Origin: Erinaceus europaeus
Taxonomy: Eukaryota > Chordata > Mammalia > Eulipotyphla > Erinaceidae
DNA length: 64,000 bases
Assembly: GCF_950295315.1 (NCBI RefSeq)
Contig: NC_080168.1
Location: 66,287,254 to 66,351,253 of the forward strand
Direction of reading: 5' to 3'
This document shows positions 10,558 through 21,494 of this stretch, in pieces (the first letter of the stretch is position 1; each line of letters opens with the position of its first letter). The notes below the pieces were generated by a model. The model searched no databases. It saw only the letters and a program-made list of their open reading frames with translations, and was not told where the DNA came from. The translations under genes and the position numbers were made by a program.

Positions 10558-10569
10558 TGTGTGTGTGTC
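10518..10569. repeat. (CA)n(TG)n microsatellite
   Basis: CA repeats switch to GTGTGT, forming an inverted dinucleotide run able to pair with itself. Confidence 0.95.
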
Positions 10570-10689
10570 ACTTTTTGAATACTGATGGGAAAAACAATGA
10601 CTTCTGGAGAGCCCTCCCAGGAAAAATACCACCAAATTGTAACACGGAACTAGGGCTCATGTTCAATCCCTAGCACCACCAGAACCCAG

Positions 10690-10953
10690 CTGAGCACACA
10701 CATTCCCATGCTCGAGGGCCCAGGTTTGAGGCCCCACTCCCCCACCTGCAGGGGGGAAAGCTTCAATCACATGCAGGTATGCAGGTGTCTCCCTCTCCAC
10801 CTCCCCTCTCAATTTCTTTCTGTCTTGTCAAATAAAATAGAAAGAAAAAAGGAAGGGAAACAAACAGTGGCCTCTAGGAGTGGTGGATTCTTAGTGCCAG
10901 CACTGAGCCCCCCAGAAATAACCCTGGTGGCAATTAAAAAAAAAAAAAAAAGG
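10690..10953 (+). mobile_element. SINE, form B with 3' module
   Basis: gagcacacacattcccatgc, box-B region ccaggtttgaggcccc, then agtggtggattcttagtgcc...aataaccctggtggcaatt and A17. Confidence 0.75.
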
Positions 10954-10987
10954 CCAGTGCTCTGTTTACAATAATAAATAGAAGGAA

Positions 10988-11155
10988 TAGGGAGCAGAGA
11001 TATCTCACTGGGAAGGGCGCCTGCCTTGCTGTGCACAAGGCCCTTTGAGCTCTGGCAACACATAGAAGATGTTGAGGCACTGGAGGCAGCTCTGGTGCTG
11101 TGGGATGTGTGTGTATGAAACACAAAGTCAATAAAATGCCTAATTAAAAAAACAT
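10988..11155 (+). mobile_element. SINE, form D
   Basis: gagcagagatatctcactgg head, gcctgccttgctgtgcacaa, tail caataaaatgcctaatt. Confidence 0.75.
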
Positions 11156-11164
11156 TTATTTATT

Positions 11165-11345
11165 AAGGTAGGGGTAGGTAATATAGTGGTTCTGCAAAGG
11201 GACTCTCATGTCTGAGGCTCCAAATTCCCATATTCAATCGGGGGTCGCACCACCATAAGCCAAAGTGGAGCAGTGCTCTGGTAATAAATAAATAAATATA
11301 TATATACATATATATATATATATATGAATTATGTAGAAATATATA
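11165..11345 (+). mobile_element. SINE, form E
   Basis: ggggtaggtaatatagtggt, actctcatgtctgaggctcc, ggagcagtgctctgg, tail (AATA)n then (TA)n. Confidence 0.75.
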
Positions 11346-11349
11346 TAAA

Positions 11350-11402
11350 GGGACCAGGTGGTGATGCACTTGGCTAAGTGCACACATTAAATTGCGCAAT
11401 GG
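11350..11402 (+). mobile_element. SINE, form B, 5' fragment
   Basis: gggaccaggtggtgatgcac through gcacacattaaattgcgcaa only. Confidence 0.65.
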
Positions 11403-11889
11403 AAATGGAGAGCCTGTTCAGCTCCCTTGTGAGCAGAACATGGAAGCATTTGCCTTGCCTGGTCTGTGATGGCTGTGGGGTGCTTCCCCACCACATACAC
11501 CTCCAGCTGCAGGCAGTAATTAATGTGACAGCTGCTGAGGCTGAGCCCAAATTACAGGGAATTATCCCCTCTCCCTGCCAGGGCTGGCAGTGTTCAGGAG
11601 CACCACCGTCACCAGGGCTCTGGATAAATACACACTGCTTTTTTTACTTGCCTCAAAATGTACAATTCACAGCATCCTTTAAAGGGGGAGGGAAAAGCCC
11701 TAAATCAAGTGGAACACAAAACAATTCCCAGTCTTGTATCCCATTCCCTGCATGGACAGCAGCCCTAGGCACCAGCACTGGCAGACACTGAGCTCTTCTC
11801 TTGAACAGTCTGTCATGGATAAGAGGCATAGCTATTTCCAAACCAGAGACCCCAAATATTCATCTGCAATATTCTAGCCTTTAGGTTCA
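11403..11889. other. No gene recognised
   Basis: Moderately GC-rich sequence with a 137-codon open frame (11378-11791) but no recognisable domain. It may be older L1-flanking DNA. Confidence 0.35.
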
Positions 11890-12628
11890 TGATTAGTCAA
11901 CAATTTGTTCTGCTTTATACATTAACTCTTTTAGTTTTTTTTTTTTATTTAAGAAAGGAAACATTAACAAAACCATGGGGTAGGAGGGGTACAACTACAC
12001 ACAATTCCTGCCACCCAATCTCCATATTCCATCCCCTCCCCTGATAGCTTTCCCATTCTCTATCCCTCTGGGAGCATGGGCCCAGGGTCGTTGTGTGTTG
12101 CAGAAGGTGGAAGGTCTGGCTTCTGTAATTGCTTCCCCGATGAACATGGGCATTGACTGGTCAATCCATACTCCCAGTCTGCCTCTCTCTTTCCCTAGTA
12201 GGGTGGGTCTCTGGGGAAGCGGAGCTCCAGGACACATTGGTGGGGTCTTCAAATATACATTAACTCTTTTTCAGCCACAGGCTCCAGATGCTACCATGAT
12301 GCCAACACGACTTCCCTGGGCAGATGACCCCACCAATGTGTCCTGGAGCCGCTGCCTCCCCAGAGCCCTGTTCCACTAGGGAAAGAGAGAGACAGGCTGG
12401 GAGTATGGATCCACCTGCCAACACCCATGTTCAGCAGGGAAGCAATTACAGACCTTGCACCTTCTGCACCCCATAATGACCCTGGGTCCAAACTCCCAGA
12501 GGGATAAAGAATAGGAAAGTTATCAAGGGACAGGATGGGATGCAGAGCTCTGGTGGTGGAAATTATACCTCTCTTATCCTATGGTCTTGTCAGTGTTTCC
12601 ATTTTATAAATAAATAATTTTAAAAAAA
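11890..12628 (+). mobile_element. L1 3' UTR, interrupted by a reverse copy
   Basis: The plus copy starts near gtcaacaatttgttctgct and resumes at 12,254 (ttcagccacaggctccagat ... ccctgggtccaaactcccag ... ttataaataaataat). The target repeat atacattaactctttt lies on both sides of the minus copy. Confidence 0.75.
11935..12253 (-). mobile_element. L1 3' UTR, 5'-truncated
   Basis: Begins with a T-run (its A-tail), then gaaacattaacaaaaccatg, ctctgggagcatgggcccag, ending ccaggacacattggtgggg. Inserted into the plus copy to give an inverted pair. Confidence 0.8.
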
Positions 12629-12635
12629 AGAGGCA

Positions 12636-12950
12636 TAGGGAGTGGGATGGTAGCACAGCGGGTTAAGCACACGTGGCACAAAGTGCAAGGACCAGCTTAA
12701 GGATCTCAGTTCAAGCCCCTGGCTCCCCACCTGCAGGGGCGTGGTTTAATAGGCAGTGAAGCAGGTCTGCAGGTGTCTTATCTTTCTCTCCCCCTCTCTA
12801 TCTTCCCCTCCTCTCTCCATTTCTGTCTTATCTAACAATGACAACATCAATTACAACAACAGTAATAACTACAACAACAATAAAAAACAAGGGCAACAAA
12901 AGGGAAAATAAATATAAATTTTTTTAATTTAAAAAAATAAAAAGAGGCAT
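12636..12950 (+). mobile_element. SINE, form A
   Basis: ggtagcacagcgggttaagc, ggatctcagttcaagcccct, then (AAC)n-type tail caagggcaacaaaagggaaa. Confidence 0.9.
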
Positions 12951-13018
12951 GGCTTATCCATATCCCGAGGGTCTGCTTGGGACCGGGAAGTGGTGCAGGA
13001 GAAGAGATGAAAGGATAT

Positions 13019-13298
13019 TAGGGGCAGTCGGGCGGCAGCGCAGTGGGTTAAGCGCATGTGGCACAAAGCACAAGGACCGGCGTGAGGATCCCGGTTCGAG
13101 CCTCCGGCTCCGCACCTGCAAGGGAGTCGCTTCACAGGTCGTGAAGCACGTCTGTACGTGTCTTTCTTTCCCCCTCTCTGTCTTCCCTCCTCTCTCCATT
13201 TCTCTCTGTCCTATCTAACAATGATGACATCAATAACAACAATTACTACAACAATGAAAAACAAGGGCAACAGAAGGGAAAATAAATTTAAAAAGAAA
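13019..13298 (+). mobile_element. SINE, form A
   Basis: gggcggcagcgcagtgggtt, gatcccggttcgagcctccg. Flanked by the target repeat aaaggatatta at both ends. Confidence 0.92.
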
Positions 13299-13307
13299 GG
13301 ATATTAG

Positions 13308-13502
13308 GGGTCCAGGTGACAGTGACTTGGTTGAGTGCACATGTTGTCATGCACAGAGTTCCCAGCCCCACCTAAGGCAGGGAAGCTTCATGAGCCGTGA
13401 AACTGGGCTGAAGACACATCTCTCTCTACCCCTCTCAACCTCCTCTTTCCATCTTAGTTTCTCTGTCTTTAACCAGTAAATGGATGAATTAATAAAATAT
13501 TC
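13308..13502 (+). mobile_element. SINE, form B, diverged
   Basis: ggtccaggtgacagtgactt head, gggaagcttcatgagccgtg, tail gatgaattaataaaat. Confidence 0.7.
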
Positions 13503-13690
13503 AACTTCTGTCTATGAGTGAGATCATCCCATATTCATCCTTCTCTTTCTGACTTCTCTCACATCACAATTCCTTCAAGCTCCATCTCAGAAGAGGTGAA
13601 AAAGGTGAATTCACATTATTACTAACCAAGTAGTAATTTCCATTGTGTATAGAGAGCACAACTTTCTCAGCCATTCATAATTTTTGATAA
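13503..13690 (-). mobile_element. L1 3' region fragment
   Basis: Reverse L1: tctatgagtgagatcatccc, atattcatccttctctttct, ttccattgtgtatagagagc, tcagccattcat. Confidence 0.75.
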
Positions 13691-13808
13691 AAAAGAAAGG
13701 AGATTGTGTCAGCTTTACCAAGGATGGAAGGTAGATCTTGCTGTGAGCAGAGTCAGTGTATAGTTTGAAAGAGGGAATCCAATCGTGCAGATTAAAAATT
13801 ACACACAA

Positions 13809-13958
13809 GTGGTCCAGGAGGTGGCACAGTGGTAAACCTTTGGACTCTCAAGCATGAGGTCCCAAGTTTGATCCCTGGCAGCACATGTGCCAGAGTGATG
13901 TCTGGTTCTTTCTCCTTCTATCTTTCTCATAAATAAATAAAATCTTTTTAAAAAATTA
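13809..13958 (+). mobile_element. SINE, form C
   Basis: ggtccaggaggtggcacagt ... tggactctcaagcatgaggt. Flanked by the target repeat aaattacacacaa. Confidence 0.92.
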
Positions 13959-13962
13959 CACA

Positions 13963-14143
13963 CAAAGGAACCCTCCCGCATTGCTAGTGGGAATGTCAAT
14001 GGGTCCAACCCCTGTGGAGAGGAGTCTAGAAAATTCTCAGAAGGCTAGAAATGGACCTACCCTATGACCCTGCAATTCCTCTCCTGGAATTATATCCCAA
14101 AGAACTAAACACACCCATCCAAAAATATTTGTGAATACATGAC
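13963..14143 (+). mobile_element. L1 3' region fragment
   Basis: ccctcccgcattgctagtgg, caacccctgtggagaggagt, ctatgaccctgcaattcctc. Confidence 0.8.
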
Positions 14144-14164
14144 AAATCCACTGCTCTTGGCCTT

Positions 14165-14192
14165 TTCTTTACCTTTCTTTCTTTCTTTCTTC

Positions 14193-14243
<51 letters not shown>

Positions 14244-14488
14244 TCCTCCAGGGCTTGGTGTTTGCACCACAAATACACTGCTCCTAGAAGCCATCATTTT
14301 TCCCATTATTGTTATTGTTACTGTTATTGTTGCTGCTGTTGTTGGATAGGACAAAGAGAAATGGAGAGAGGAGGGGAACACAGAGAGGGGGAGAGAAAGA
14401 CAGACACCTGCAGACCTGCTTCATCATTTGCAAAGCGACCTCCTTGCAGGTGAGGACCCAGGACCTTGAACTGGGATCCTTATGCTTT
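14165..14488 (-). mobile_element. SINE, form A, with (TTTC)n tail
   Basis: (CTTT)n at 14,174-14,245, then the reverse 3' module and the box-B complement cttgaactgggatccttatg. The 5' end is truncated before box A. Confidence 0.85.
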
Positions 14489-14692
14489 TTTCCCTTTCTT
14501 TCTATTTTATTTGATAGGACACAGAGAAATTGAGAGAGGAAAGGAAAAATTGAGATGAAGAAAGACAAAGAAACACCTGCAGCACTTGCTTCATTACCTG
14601 TAAAGCTTCCTCCCTGAAGGTGAGGAGAGAGGGCTCAAACCTGGATCCTTATGTATGTAATATGTACACCTAACAAGGTGCCTGCTCCCCCC
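14489..14692 (-). mobile_element. SINE, form B
   Basis: attttatttgataggacaca tail, gctcaaacctggatccttat, gtacacctaacaaggtgcct. Confidence 0.8.
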
Positions 14693-14724
14693 AATAAATA
14701 AATCTTTTAAAAAATAATATAAAG

Positions 14725-15010
14725 AGAGTCAGGCGGTAGTGCAGTGGGTTAAGCACAGGTGGTACAAAGCACAAGGACCAGCCTAAGGATCCTGGTTTGA
14801 GCCCTGGCTCCCCACCTGCAGGGGCATCGCTTCATGAGTGGTGAAGCAGGTCTGCGGGTGTCTTTCTCTCCCTCTCTGTCTTCCCCTCCTCTCTCCATTT
14901 CTCTCTGTCCTATCCAACAACGACAATAATAACTACAACAATAAAACAAGGGCAATAAAAGGGAATAGATATTTTTTAAAAGAAAGTTATTTAAAAAAAT
15001 AATAAAATAA
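14725..15010 (+). mobile_element. SINE, form A
   Basis: caggcggtagtgcagtgggt, ctggtttgagccctggctcc, then aacaataaaacaagggcaat. Confidence 0.9.
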
Positions 15011-15162
15011 AATAAATCATTTGTCATATGTATATATGATATCACTTCACCAGAAAACACTATAGTTTGTGTACTTAAGAGATCAAGACTAATACATAAA
15101 TAAATAAATAAATAAATAAATAAGTGGTCATTGTGTAGTTTTCAAACTTCCCAAAATGAAAG

Positions 15163-15426
15163 TCTTTTTTAAAAAATTATTTATTCCCTTTTGTTGCCCT
15201 TGTTGTTTTATTATTGTAGTCGTTGTTGGATAGGACAGAGAGAAATGGGGAGAGGAGGGGAAGACAGAGAGGGGGAAAGAAAGTCAGACACCTGCAGACC
15301 TGCTTCACTGCTTGTGAAGTGACTCCTCTGCAGGTGGGGAGCCTGGGGTTTGAACCGGGATCCTTACACCGGTCCTTGGGCTTTGCACCACCTGCGCTTA
15401 ACCCGCTGCACTACCGCCCAACTCCC
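15163..15426 (-). mobile_element. SINE, form A
   Basis: Little-diverged reverse A form ending cgcttaacccgctgcactac. Target repeat aaaatgaaagtctt on both sides; an (AAAT)n run lies upstream at 15,095-15,122. Confidence 0.93.
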
Positions 15427-15585
15427 CAAAAATGAAAGTCTTAATATGAAGTCAGGTTGTCTGTCCCATCCTACAACAAACCTTATTTCTCATCCTCGAG
15501 TCTAGATATTCTGTACTAATGCAGTGCATGCTCAAGCTGAACTTTGCAGGGAAAAGAATGATTACACTGAGAAATTCCCATGTCG

Positions 15586-15695
15586 GGGCTGACAGTGCAC
15601 ACCTCCCCAGGCACTAGACCCTGGGCTGAAGCTCCAGGGAAGCACAGGACAGCAAAGGGGAGCTCCAGGATGGTGGAGCTATGCCACGGCATCTG

Positions 15696-15728
<33 letters not shown>

Positions 15729-15735
15729 GCCTCAG
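15586..15735 (+). mobile_element. SINE, form D
   Basis: ggggctgacagtgcacacct, aggatggtggagctatgcca, then a (TC)n tail. Confidence 0.6.
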
Positions 15736-15736
15736 A

Positions 15737-15840
15737 GGGCCAGAGGGATAGCTCACTGGGTAAGGAGCTGTCTTGCCATGTGGTTGACCCAGGTCTCAGC
15801 TGAGGCACCATAAGAAGCCCCAGTGGGTGCTGAAATGTCT
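15737..15840 (+). mobile_element. SINE, form D
   Basis: ggccagagggatagctcact, tgccatgtggttgacccagg. Leads into a purine tract. Confidence 0.65.
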
Positions 15841-15940
15841 CAGAAGGAAGGAAGAAAGGAAGGAAAGAAGGAAGGAAGGAGGGAAGGAGGGAGAAAGAGA
15901 GAGAGAGAGATGAAGGGAGAGAAGGAAGAAAGGAAGAAAG
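15841..15940. repeat. (GGAA/GAAAG)n polypurine tract
   Basis: Nearly pure A/G for about 100 bases, built of ggaag and gaga units. Confidence 0.9.
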
Positions 15941-16228
15941 AGGGGCCTAGGCGGTGGCACACCAGGTTAATTGCACATTGTACTAAGCTCAAGGACCTGC
16001 ACAAGGATGTGGATTTGAGCTCTTGCACCTGTAGGAGGGACACTTCACAAGCAGCGAAGCAAGCCTGCAGGTGTCTCTCTCACTCTCTATCTCCCCTCCC
16101 CTCTTAATTTCCTCTCTGTCCTGTCCAATAAAATGGAAAAAACAGCTGCCAGGAGCAATGGATTTGTATTGCCCCAACAACAACCCTGAAAGCAAAATTA
16201 ATTAATTAATTAATTAATTAATTAATTA
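15941..16228 (+). mobile_element. SINE, A/B hybrid with (ATTA)n end
   Basis: cctaggcggtggcacaccag, ggatttgagctcttgcacct, ctgccaggagcaatggattt, ending in (ATTA)n at 16,197-16,228. Confidence 0.8.
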
Positions 16229-16345
16229 AAAATAAAGGATGAAAGAGAGAAATAGGGAAAGAGGGAATGGAATAAAGGAAGGGAGGGAGGGAGGGAGGGA
16301 GGAAGGAAGGAAGGAAGGAAGGGAGGAAGGATGGAAGGAAGGAGC
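16229..16345. repeat. (GGAA/GGGA)n polypurine tract
   Basis: Second purine tract within 400 bases, made of gggagggaggga and ggaagg units. Confidence 0.9.
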
Positions 16346-16354
16346 AACGTAAAA

Positions 16355-16450
16355 GCAAAATCAGACCCGGGAGGTCACAAGTGGTCTGGCACAAGTACAA
16401 GGCCCTGAGGTCATTTCCTGGTGCTGCATGAAAAATAAAAAAACAATAAA
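16355..16450 (+). mobile_element. SINE, form D, diverged
   Basis: gtctggcacaagtacaaggc, ctggtgctgcatgaaaaata. Weak head. Confidence 0.4.
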
Positions 16451-16774
16451 TCAATACATATTTTCTTCCATTCTTGAAGTGATGTGGGAATGGATACAGC
16501 ATATGAAGCATCCCCACATTTCATGGACCAATTATCTGACTGATTTCTCCAAGGACTGGGCATGCAAAGAGCAGGTTGCTTGCAGACAGTAAAACTGAGA
16601 TCCTACCTCTCTTGCTTTTCAAAATAATTCCTCTGGATGGTGAAGGAAGGAGAAATATTTTGACACTCTTCCTGCCTGTAGCCACAGCTGACTTGCAGCT
16701 GGTTTATACTGTGATTGTCATACTTGGCATCTTTTTATTTTTAAAGATTCATTTTATTAAAAAAAAGTTAAAAT
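16451..16774. other. Unique sequence
   Basis: No recognised repeat or gene. Confidence 0.4.
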
Positions 16775-16804
16775 AGAGATTGATTTTATTTATTTCATAT
16801 GAGT

Positions 16805-16838
<34 letters not shown>

Positions 16839-16925
16839 ATTCTAGTATATTTGGCACTGGGAATTAAGCCAGTAGCTTTAGTCATTTAAGTACTGTGACC
16901 TATCAGCTGAGCCATCTCCCAGCTG
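16775..16925 (-). mobile_element. SINE, form D/E, with (GA)n
   Basis: (GA)n at 16,806-16,836, gatcattctagtatatttgg, then cagctgagccatctcccagc, the reverse D head. Confidence 0.6.
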
Positions 16926-16954
16926 CTATCCTCAATGTTAAAATATCAAAATTC

Positions 16955-17232
16955 GGGGGTCAGGTGGTGGCACAGCAGGTTAAGCGCACATGACACAAAG
17001 CACAAGGATCCCGGTTTGAGCCCCCAGCTCCCCACCTGCAGGGGAGTCACTTCACAAGCGGTGAAGCAGGTCTGCAGGTGTCTATCTTTCTCTCCTCCGT
17101 CTTCCCCTCCTCTCTCCATTTCTCTCTGTCCTATCCAGCAACAACGGCATCAATAACAACAATAATAGCCACAACAATGATAAAAGCAAGGGCAACAAAA
17201 AGAAAAATAAATAAATAATTTTTTTTTTTAAA
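16955..17232 (+). mobile_element. SINE, form A
   Basis: caggtggtggcacagcaggt, gatcccggtttgagccccca, ending caagggcaacaaaaagaaaa. Confidence 0.9.
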
Positions 17233-17497
17233 AAGCAAAATTCCTTGTAGAAGGTAGGGAGCTCCAGCCTGCATCTGCCCACCTGCCAGTCCATAGAGGA
17301 CCCTTTGTGGCTACTTGGGAAACAGAGAACCCCCCAGAGTCCCAAACAGGCTGGGGCATACCTGAAAGATTATTTTTACCGAGTTCTCTTCATAATCTCT
17401 AATTTCAGAATTCAGGTGAATTTTTTTTCCCTTTCCTTTTCTTTTCTATGAGCAGGGGCTTCATGCATGTGTGATTTCACTGCTCCTGGGCCACTTT

Positions 17498-17795
17498 TTT
17501 TTAAAAAAAATTTATTTTTGTATTTCCTTTTTGTTGCCTTTGTTGTTTTTATTGTTGTTGTAATTATTATTGTTACTGATGTCATCGTTGTTGGATAGGA
17601 CAGAGAGAAATGGAGAGAAGAGGGGAAGACAAGGAGGGAGAGAGAAAGAGAGACACCTGCAGACCTGCATCACCACCTGTGAAGCGACTCCCCTGCAGAT
17701 GGGGAGCTGGGGGCTCAAACCGGGATCCTTATGCCGGCCCTTGCATTTTGCGCCATGTGCGCTTAACCCACTGTGCTACCGCCCGACTCCCCTGG
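17498..17795 (-). mobile_element. SINE, form A
   Basis: Reverse A with intact box complements. Target repeat cctgggccacttttt flanks it. Confidence 0.93.
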
Positions 17796-17827
17796 GCCAC
17801 TTTTTAATTCAGATAGAGAGAAACACT

Positions 17828-18082
17828 ATGGGCGGGGCAGGCGGTGGCACACCAGGTTAAGTGCACACGTTACCACAGGTTTGAGCCCCTGCTCCCCACC
17901 TGTAGAAGGGAAGCTTCATGAGAGTGAAGCAAGTACTACAGGTGTCTCTGTTGCTCTCCTCTGTCTTCCCCTCCTCTCTCAATTTCTCTCTCTCCTATCA
18001 AATAAAGGGGGGGGGGAATGGCTTCTGGGAGCAATGGATTTGTTATGCAGGTACCAAACCCCAGTGATAGCCCTGGTAGCAC
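17828..18082 (+). mobile_element. SINE, form B with 3' module
   Basis: gggcaggcggtggcacacca, cacaggtttgagcccctgct, then ggcttctgggagcaatggat and gatagccctggtagc. Confidence 0.8.
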
Positions 18083-18229
18083 AACACAACCAACACCACT
18101 ATGACATTGAGCTGCCCCTGGTGTCATGGCATTCCCAGGTGGTGCTTGGTCTTAAACCTGAATTTTGCACATTGCAAGGCACACACTTTACCTGGTGAGC
18201 TCAGCCTCTAGCTCGAGGATGATTTTCCT

Positions 18230-18566
18230 TTCTTATTTTATTTTATTTTATTTTATCTCCAGGGTTATCACTGGGGTTCGGTGCCTGCACTACGAATCCA
18301 CTGCTCCTAGAGGCTATTTTTTTCCTTTTGTTGCCCTTGTTGTCTATCATTGTTATTGCTGTCGTTGTTGTTGGATAGGACAGAGAGAAATTGAGAGAGG
18401 AGGGGAGACAGAGGGAGAGAAAGATAGACACCTGCAGACCTTGTGAAGTGACTCCCCTGCAGGTGGGGAGCCAGGGGCTCAAACCGGGATCCTTATGCCA
18501 GTCCTCACGCTGGTCCTTGTGCTTTGCACCATGTGTGCTTAACCCGCTGCACTACTGCCCGGCCAC
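18230..18566 (-). mobile_element. SINE, form A, with (TTTTA)n tail
   Basis: (TTTTA)n at 18,233-18,257, cagggttatcactggggttc, ggctcaaaccgggatcctta, cttaacccgctgcactactg. Confidence 0.92.
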
Positions 18567-18717
18567 CAATTTTTTTTTTTTTTTAATGAGTGATAGAGAA
18601 TGGGGGAGTGAGAGAGACCAGAACACTGCTCAGTTCTGGCATAAGGTGACACCAGGGTTTGAACCTGGGGTCAGGCCTGCAATTCCTGTGCTCTAAGGCT
18701 GAGCCATGTCCTTAGCC
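18567..18717 (-). mobile_element. SINE, form E
   Basis: T16 start, gaacactgctcagttctggc, gggtttgaacctggggtcag, gctgagccatgtccttagcc. Confidence 0.65.
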
Positions 18718-18917
18718 CACTTAAGCAAGTGTTGTTGGGGCAAGGCATTACAGAGTTCCTGGGCCTCTTCCTGAGGGATTCGGGCACCAAGCCTAAGGAG
18801 TTAACTTGCTGATTGGTGGGAGGGAGTGGGTGAGAGCAGCTTCACATGTTGCAATTATGCAATCAACTTTGAACTCTATCATGCTTCCGTCCACCTCCTT
18901 TCATAATTCTGTGTTTT

Positions 18918-19125
18918 GGGGAGCTGGGTGGTGGTGCACCTGATCTGAGCGCACATATTACAGTACACAAGGACCTGGGTTCAAGTCCCCAGCCCCACCT
19001 GCAGGGGAAAGCTTTACAAGTGGTAAAGCAAGGTTGCAGATGTCTCTTTCCCTCTCTACCTCCCACTCCCCACTCAATTTATGGCTGTCTCTATCCAATA
19101 CATACAAATAATTATAAAAAATATT
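18918..19125 (+). mobile_element. SINE, form B
   Basis: gagctgggtggtggtgcacc, ggacctgggttcaagtcccc, tail caatacatacaaataat. Confidence 0.88.
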
Positions 19126-19185
19126 TTTAAAGTTAAATAAATCTGTGTTTTAAGTCCTAGAATAAATAAATAAACTTAAAAAACC

Positions 19186-19330
19186 CAAGGGACAGGGAGA
19201 CAGCTCAGCAGGAAGAGCACACGCCTTATGTGAGAGGCCCTGGCTCCATCCCTAGTGCTGGGGAGTTCCCTGGGTGCTAGAGCAGTGCTTTGACATCTCT
19301 CTCCACCACCACCCCCACCCTGCCAAAAGC
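19186..19330 (+). mobile_element. SINE, form D
   Basis: gacagggagacagctcagca, gaggccctggctccatccct, tgctagagcagtgctttgac. Confidence 0.65.
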
Positions 19331-19744
19331 AGAAAGAGGTGGAAACCTGGGCTGGGAGGCAGTTCAGCACTGTGCCTGAGTCAGGCACATGCCCCAGAGT
19401 CGCATGTCTGAAGAGGTGCCATCAGGACTGGCTGTGCAGAGCACGCTGGGAAGCCGACTGGTCCAGTTCAAAGGTTGGTCTGATTGTGAAGGGCTGGAAG
19501 TCACCTGCAGCTGTGGGTCAGAGTCCCTGACCTGTGGAATCCGGGTTCATTTCGGGAGCTTTGACTGAAGTCTGATTTGCAGGGATTATTCCAGCCTCAC
19601 AGGCTCTTCCCCCACAGAGCCGGGAGACTCCAGTTAAACAGAAGTTTGCAAGGTGGGGCTAGTGTCTAGTGTAGCCTTCCCATGGGCTAAGAAACCCTGG
19701 ACCAGAGGATAGAGGCTACAATATCACCTGATGTTCCTCTGTCA
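19331..19744. other. No gene recognised; possible second D remnant
   Basis: ctgggaggcagttcagcact resembles a D head at about 19,352. The rest is unique. Confidence 0.35.
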
Positions 19745-20060
19745 AGGTCATATCTCTCTCTGTCTCTCTCCCTCTCCCTCCCCCTCTCCTTCTCCCTCTC
19801 TCTTGCCACCAGTTTATCACTGGGGCTTGCTGCTGGCACAAATCCACTACTCCTGGCAGCCATTTCTTCCACTTTATTGGATAGCTTAGAGAAACTGAGG
19901 GAGGAGGAGGGGGAGACAGAGAGGGAGAGAGAAAGACAGACACCTGCAGACCTGCTTCACCACTTGTGAAGCACCCCCCTCCCCCGCAGGTGGGGAGCCC
20001 TTGAGCGGGTCCTTGCTTTATGTGCTTAAGAGAGTGCTCCACCTCCGGGCCCCTCATAGT
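19745..20060 (-). mobile_element. SINE, form A/B with (TC)n tail
   Basis: (TC/CCT)n tail, ttatcactggggcttgctgc, and a diverged head cttaagagagtgctccacct. Target repeat gtcatatctc. Confidence 0.8.
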
Positions 20061-20309
20061 CATATCTCCAAGTGTTTTCCATCTCAAATCATTATCCAAA
20101 CGGAGAAGATAATAACTGTTTCTATGATCATCTGCATTCAAAGACAAGGGTCACAACGGGTTAATTATAAACGAGAGTATCCATGGATCTCTGACCCAGA
20201 GGTTAGTGTCAATCCTAGCAAGGCACAGGGGAACAAAGGTAGCTCAGCGCCCCACCTGCCAGCACCACACTGACAGCTCATGCTCTGACTACTTTCTTCC
20301 CATCCCGAT

Positions 20310-20508
20310 TTTTTTTAAAGGGGTATGCACTTAATTATGAGAGTGAGAAAGAATGAGAGAGGCAAGAGAGAGAAGAGAGAGAGAGAGAGAGCAGAGTGTG
20401 GTGTAAGTTCTGGCATAAGGCAGTGCTGCTGGGGGTTGAATCTGTGGTCTCTGGGGCTTCGGGTACTCGAGCTGGTGCTCTGACAGAAAGAGCTGTTTCC
20501 CCAGCCCC
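20310..20508 (-). mobile_element. SINE, form E
   Basis: gagagtgagaaagaatgaga, gtgctgctgggggttgaatc, gacagaaagagctgtttccc. Confidence 0.6.
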
Positions 20509-20817
20509 TGGTTCTCATTTCTGGTGAAGCTCTAGGACAGACACACTTGGCCTTCCACCTGGACACAGCTGTCTTTGTGTGTCTGTGTTTCCTTCCAGAC
20601 CATATCCAGGTGTGTGCAGGTGTCTGTATAATGTCCCTGATGTGCCTGCTCCTTGCTCCCCTTCTCCTTTTATAGCAACATTTGTTCACACTGTTCCAGA
20701 CTCTTCTTAATTTCTGTCACTTCCTGTTCCTGTTAGTTGATGTGTGACCACTGACTACAGTCAAGGATCTATTAGTAGATGTGTGGATGACTTCTGCTTT
20801 TGCTACAAAAGTTGTGA
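20509..20817. other. Unique sequence
   Basis: No recognised repeat or gene. Confidence 0.35.
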
Positions 20818-20953
20818 TGGAGCTGGGAGATAGCTCAGCCGGCAGAGCACAGTCTGCCATTAGAGAGCCAGAGCATCACTCTGGCATATGTGGTGCTGGA
20901 GACCAAACTCAGGACCTCATGTTTGAGAGTGTAGTACTCTAGTCACTGTGCCT
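20818..20953 (-). mobile_element. SINE D head (+) joined to a C fragment (-)
   Basis: gctgggagatagctcagccg (plus D) runs into catcactctggcatatgtgg and actcaggacctcatgtttga (minus C). Confidence 0.6.
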
Positions 20954-20956
20954 TTC

Positions 20957-20960
20957 ATTG

Positions 20961-20999
<39 letters not shown>

Positions 21000-21003
21000 T
21001 ATT
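20957..21003. repeat. (TTA)n microsatellite
   Basis: About 14 units of tta/att. Confidence 0.95.
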
Positions 21004-21007
21004 TTCA

Positions 21008-21215
21008 TGGTGCTGAGTGGCGGTACATCCAGTTGAGAGCATCCGCTCCCGTGCACAAGGACCTGGGTTCAATTCCCCACTCCTCACCTACAGGGGGCAA
21101 GATTCACAAGAGGTGAAGCAGGTCTGCAGGGATCTTTCTGTCTCTCCTTCTGTCTCTCCCACCCCACTCAATTTCTCTCTATCCTATCTAATACAAAAGA
21201 AAAACAAAAACAAAG
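21008..21215 (+). mobile_element. SINE, form B
   Basis: ggtgctgagtggcggtacat, ggacctgggttcaattcccc, atcctatctaatacaaaaga. Confidence 0.8.
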
Positions 21216-21219
21216 AGGT

Positions 21220-21490
21220 GGGGCCAGGTGGTGGCACACATGGTTGAGCACACATGTTACAATGCATAAGGACCCAGGTTTGAGCTCCCATCCCCACCTA
21301 AAGGGGGAAAGCTTTGCAAGTGGTGAAGCAGGGCTGCAGGTGTCTCTCTGTCTCTCTCCCTCTCTACCTCCCTAACCCTCTCGATTTCTGGCTGTCTCTA
21401 TCCAATAAGAAAAAATAAAAATAAATTAAAGACCACCAAAAGTGGTGGACTCACTGAGCAGGCATCAAGCCCCAGTGGTAAAGGAAAAAA
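21220..21490 (+). mobile_element. SINE, form B with 3' module
   Basis: tggggccaggtggtggcaca, gacccaggtttgagctccca, then a 3' module variant aaagtggtggactcactgag. Confidence 0.88.
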
Positions 21491-21494
21491 AAAA

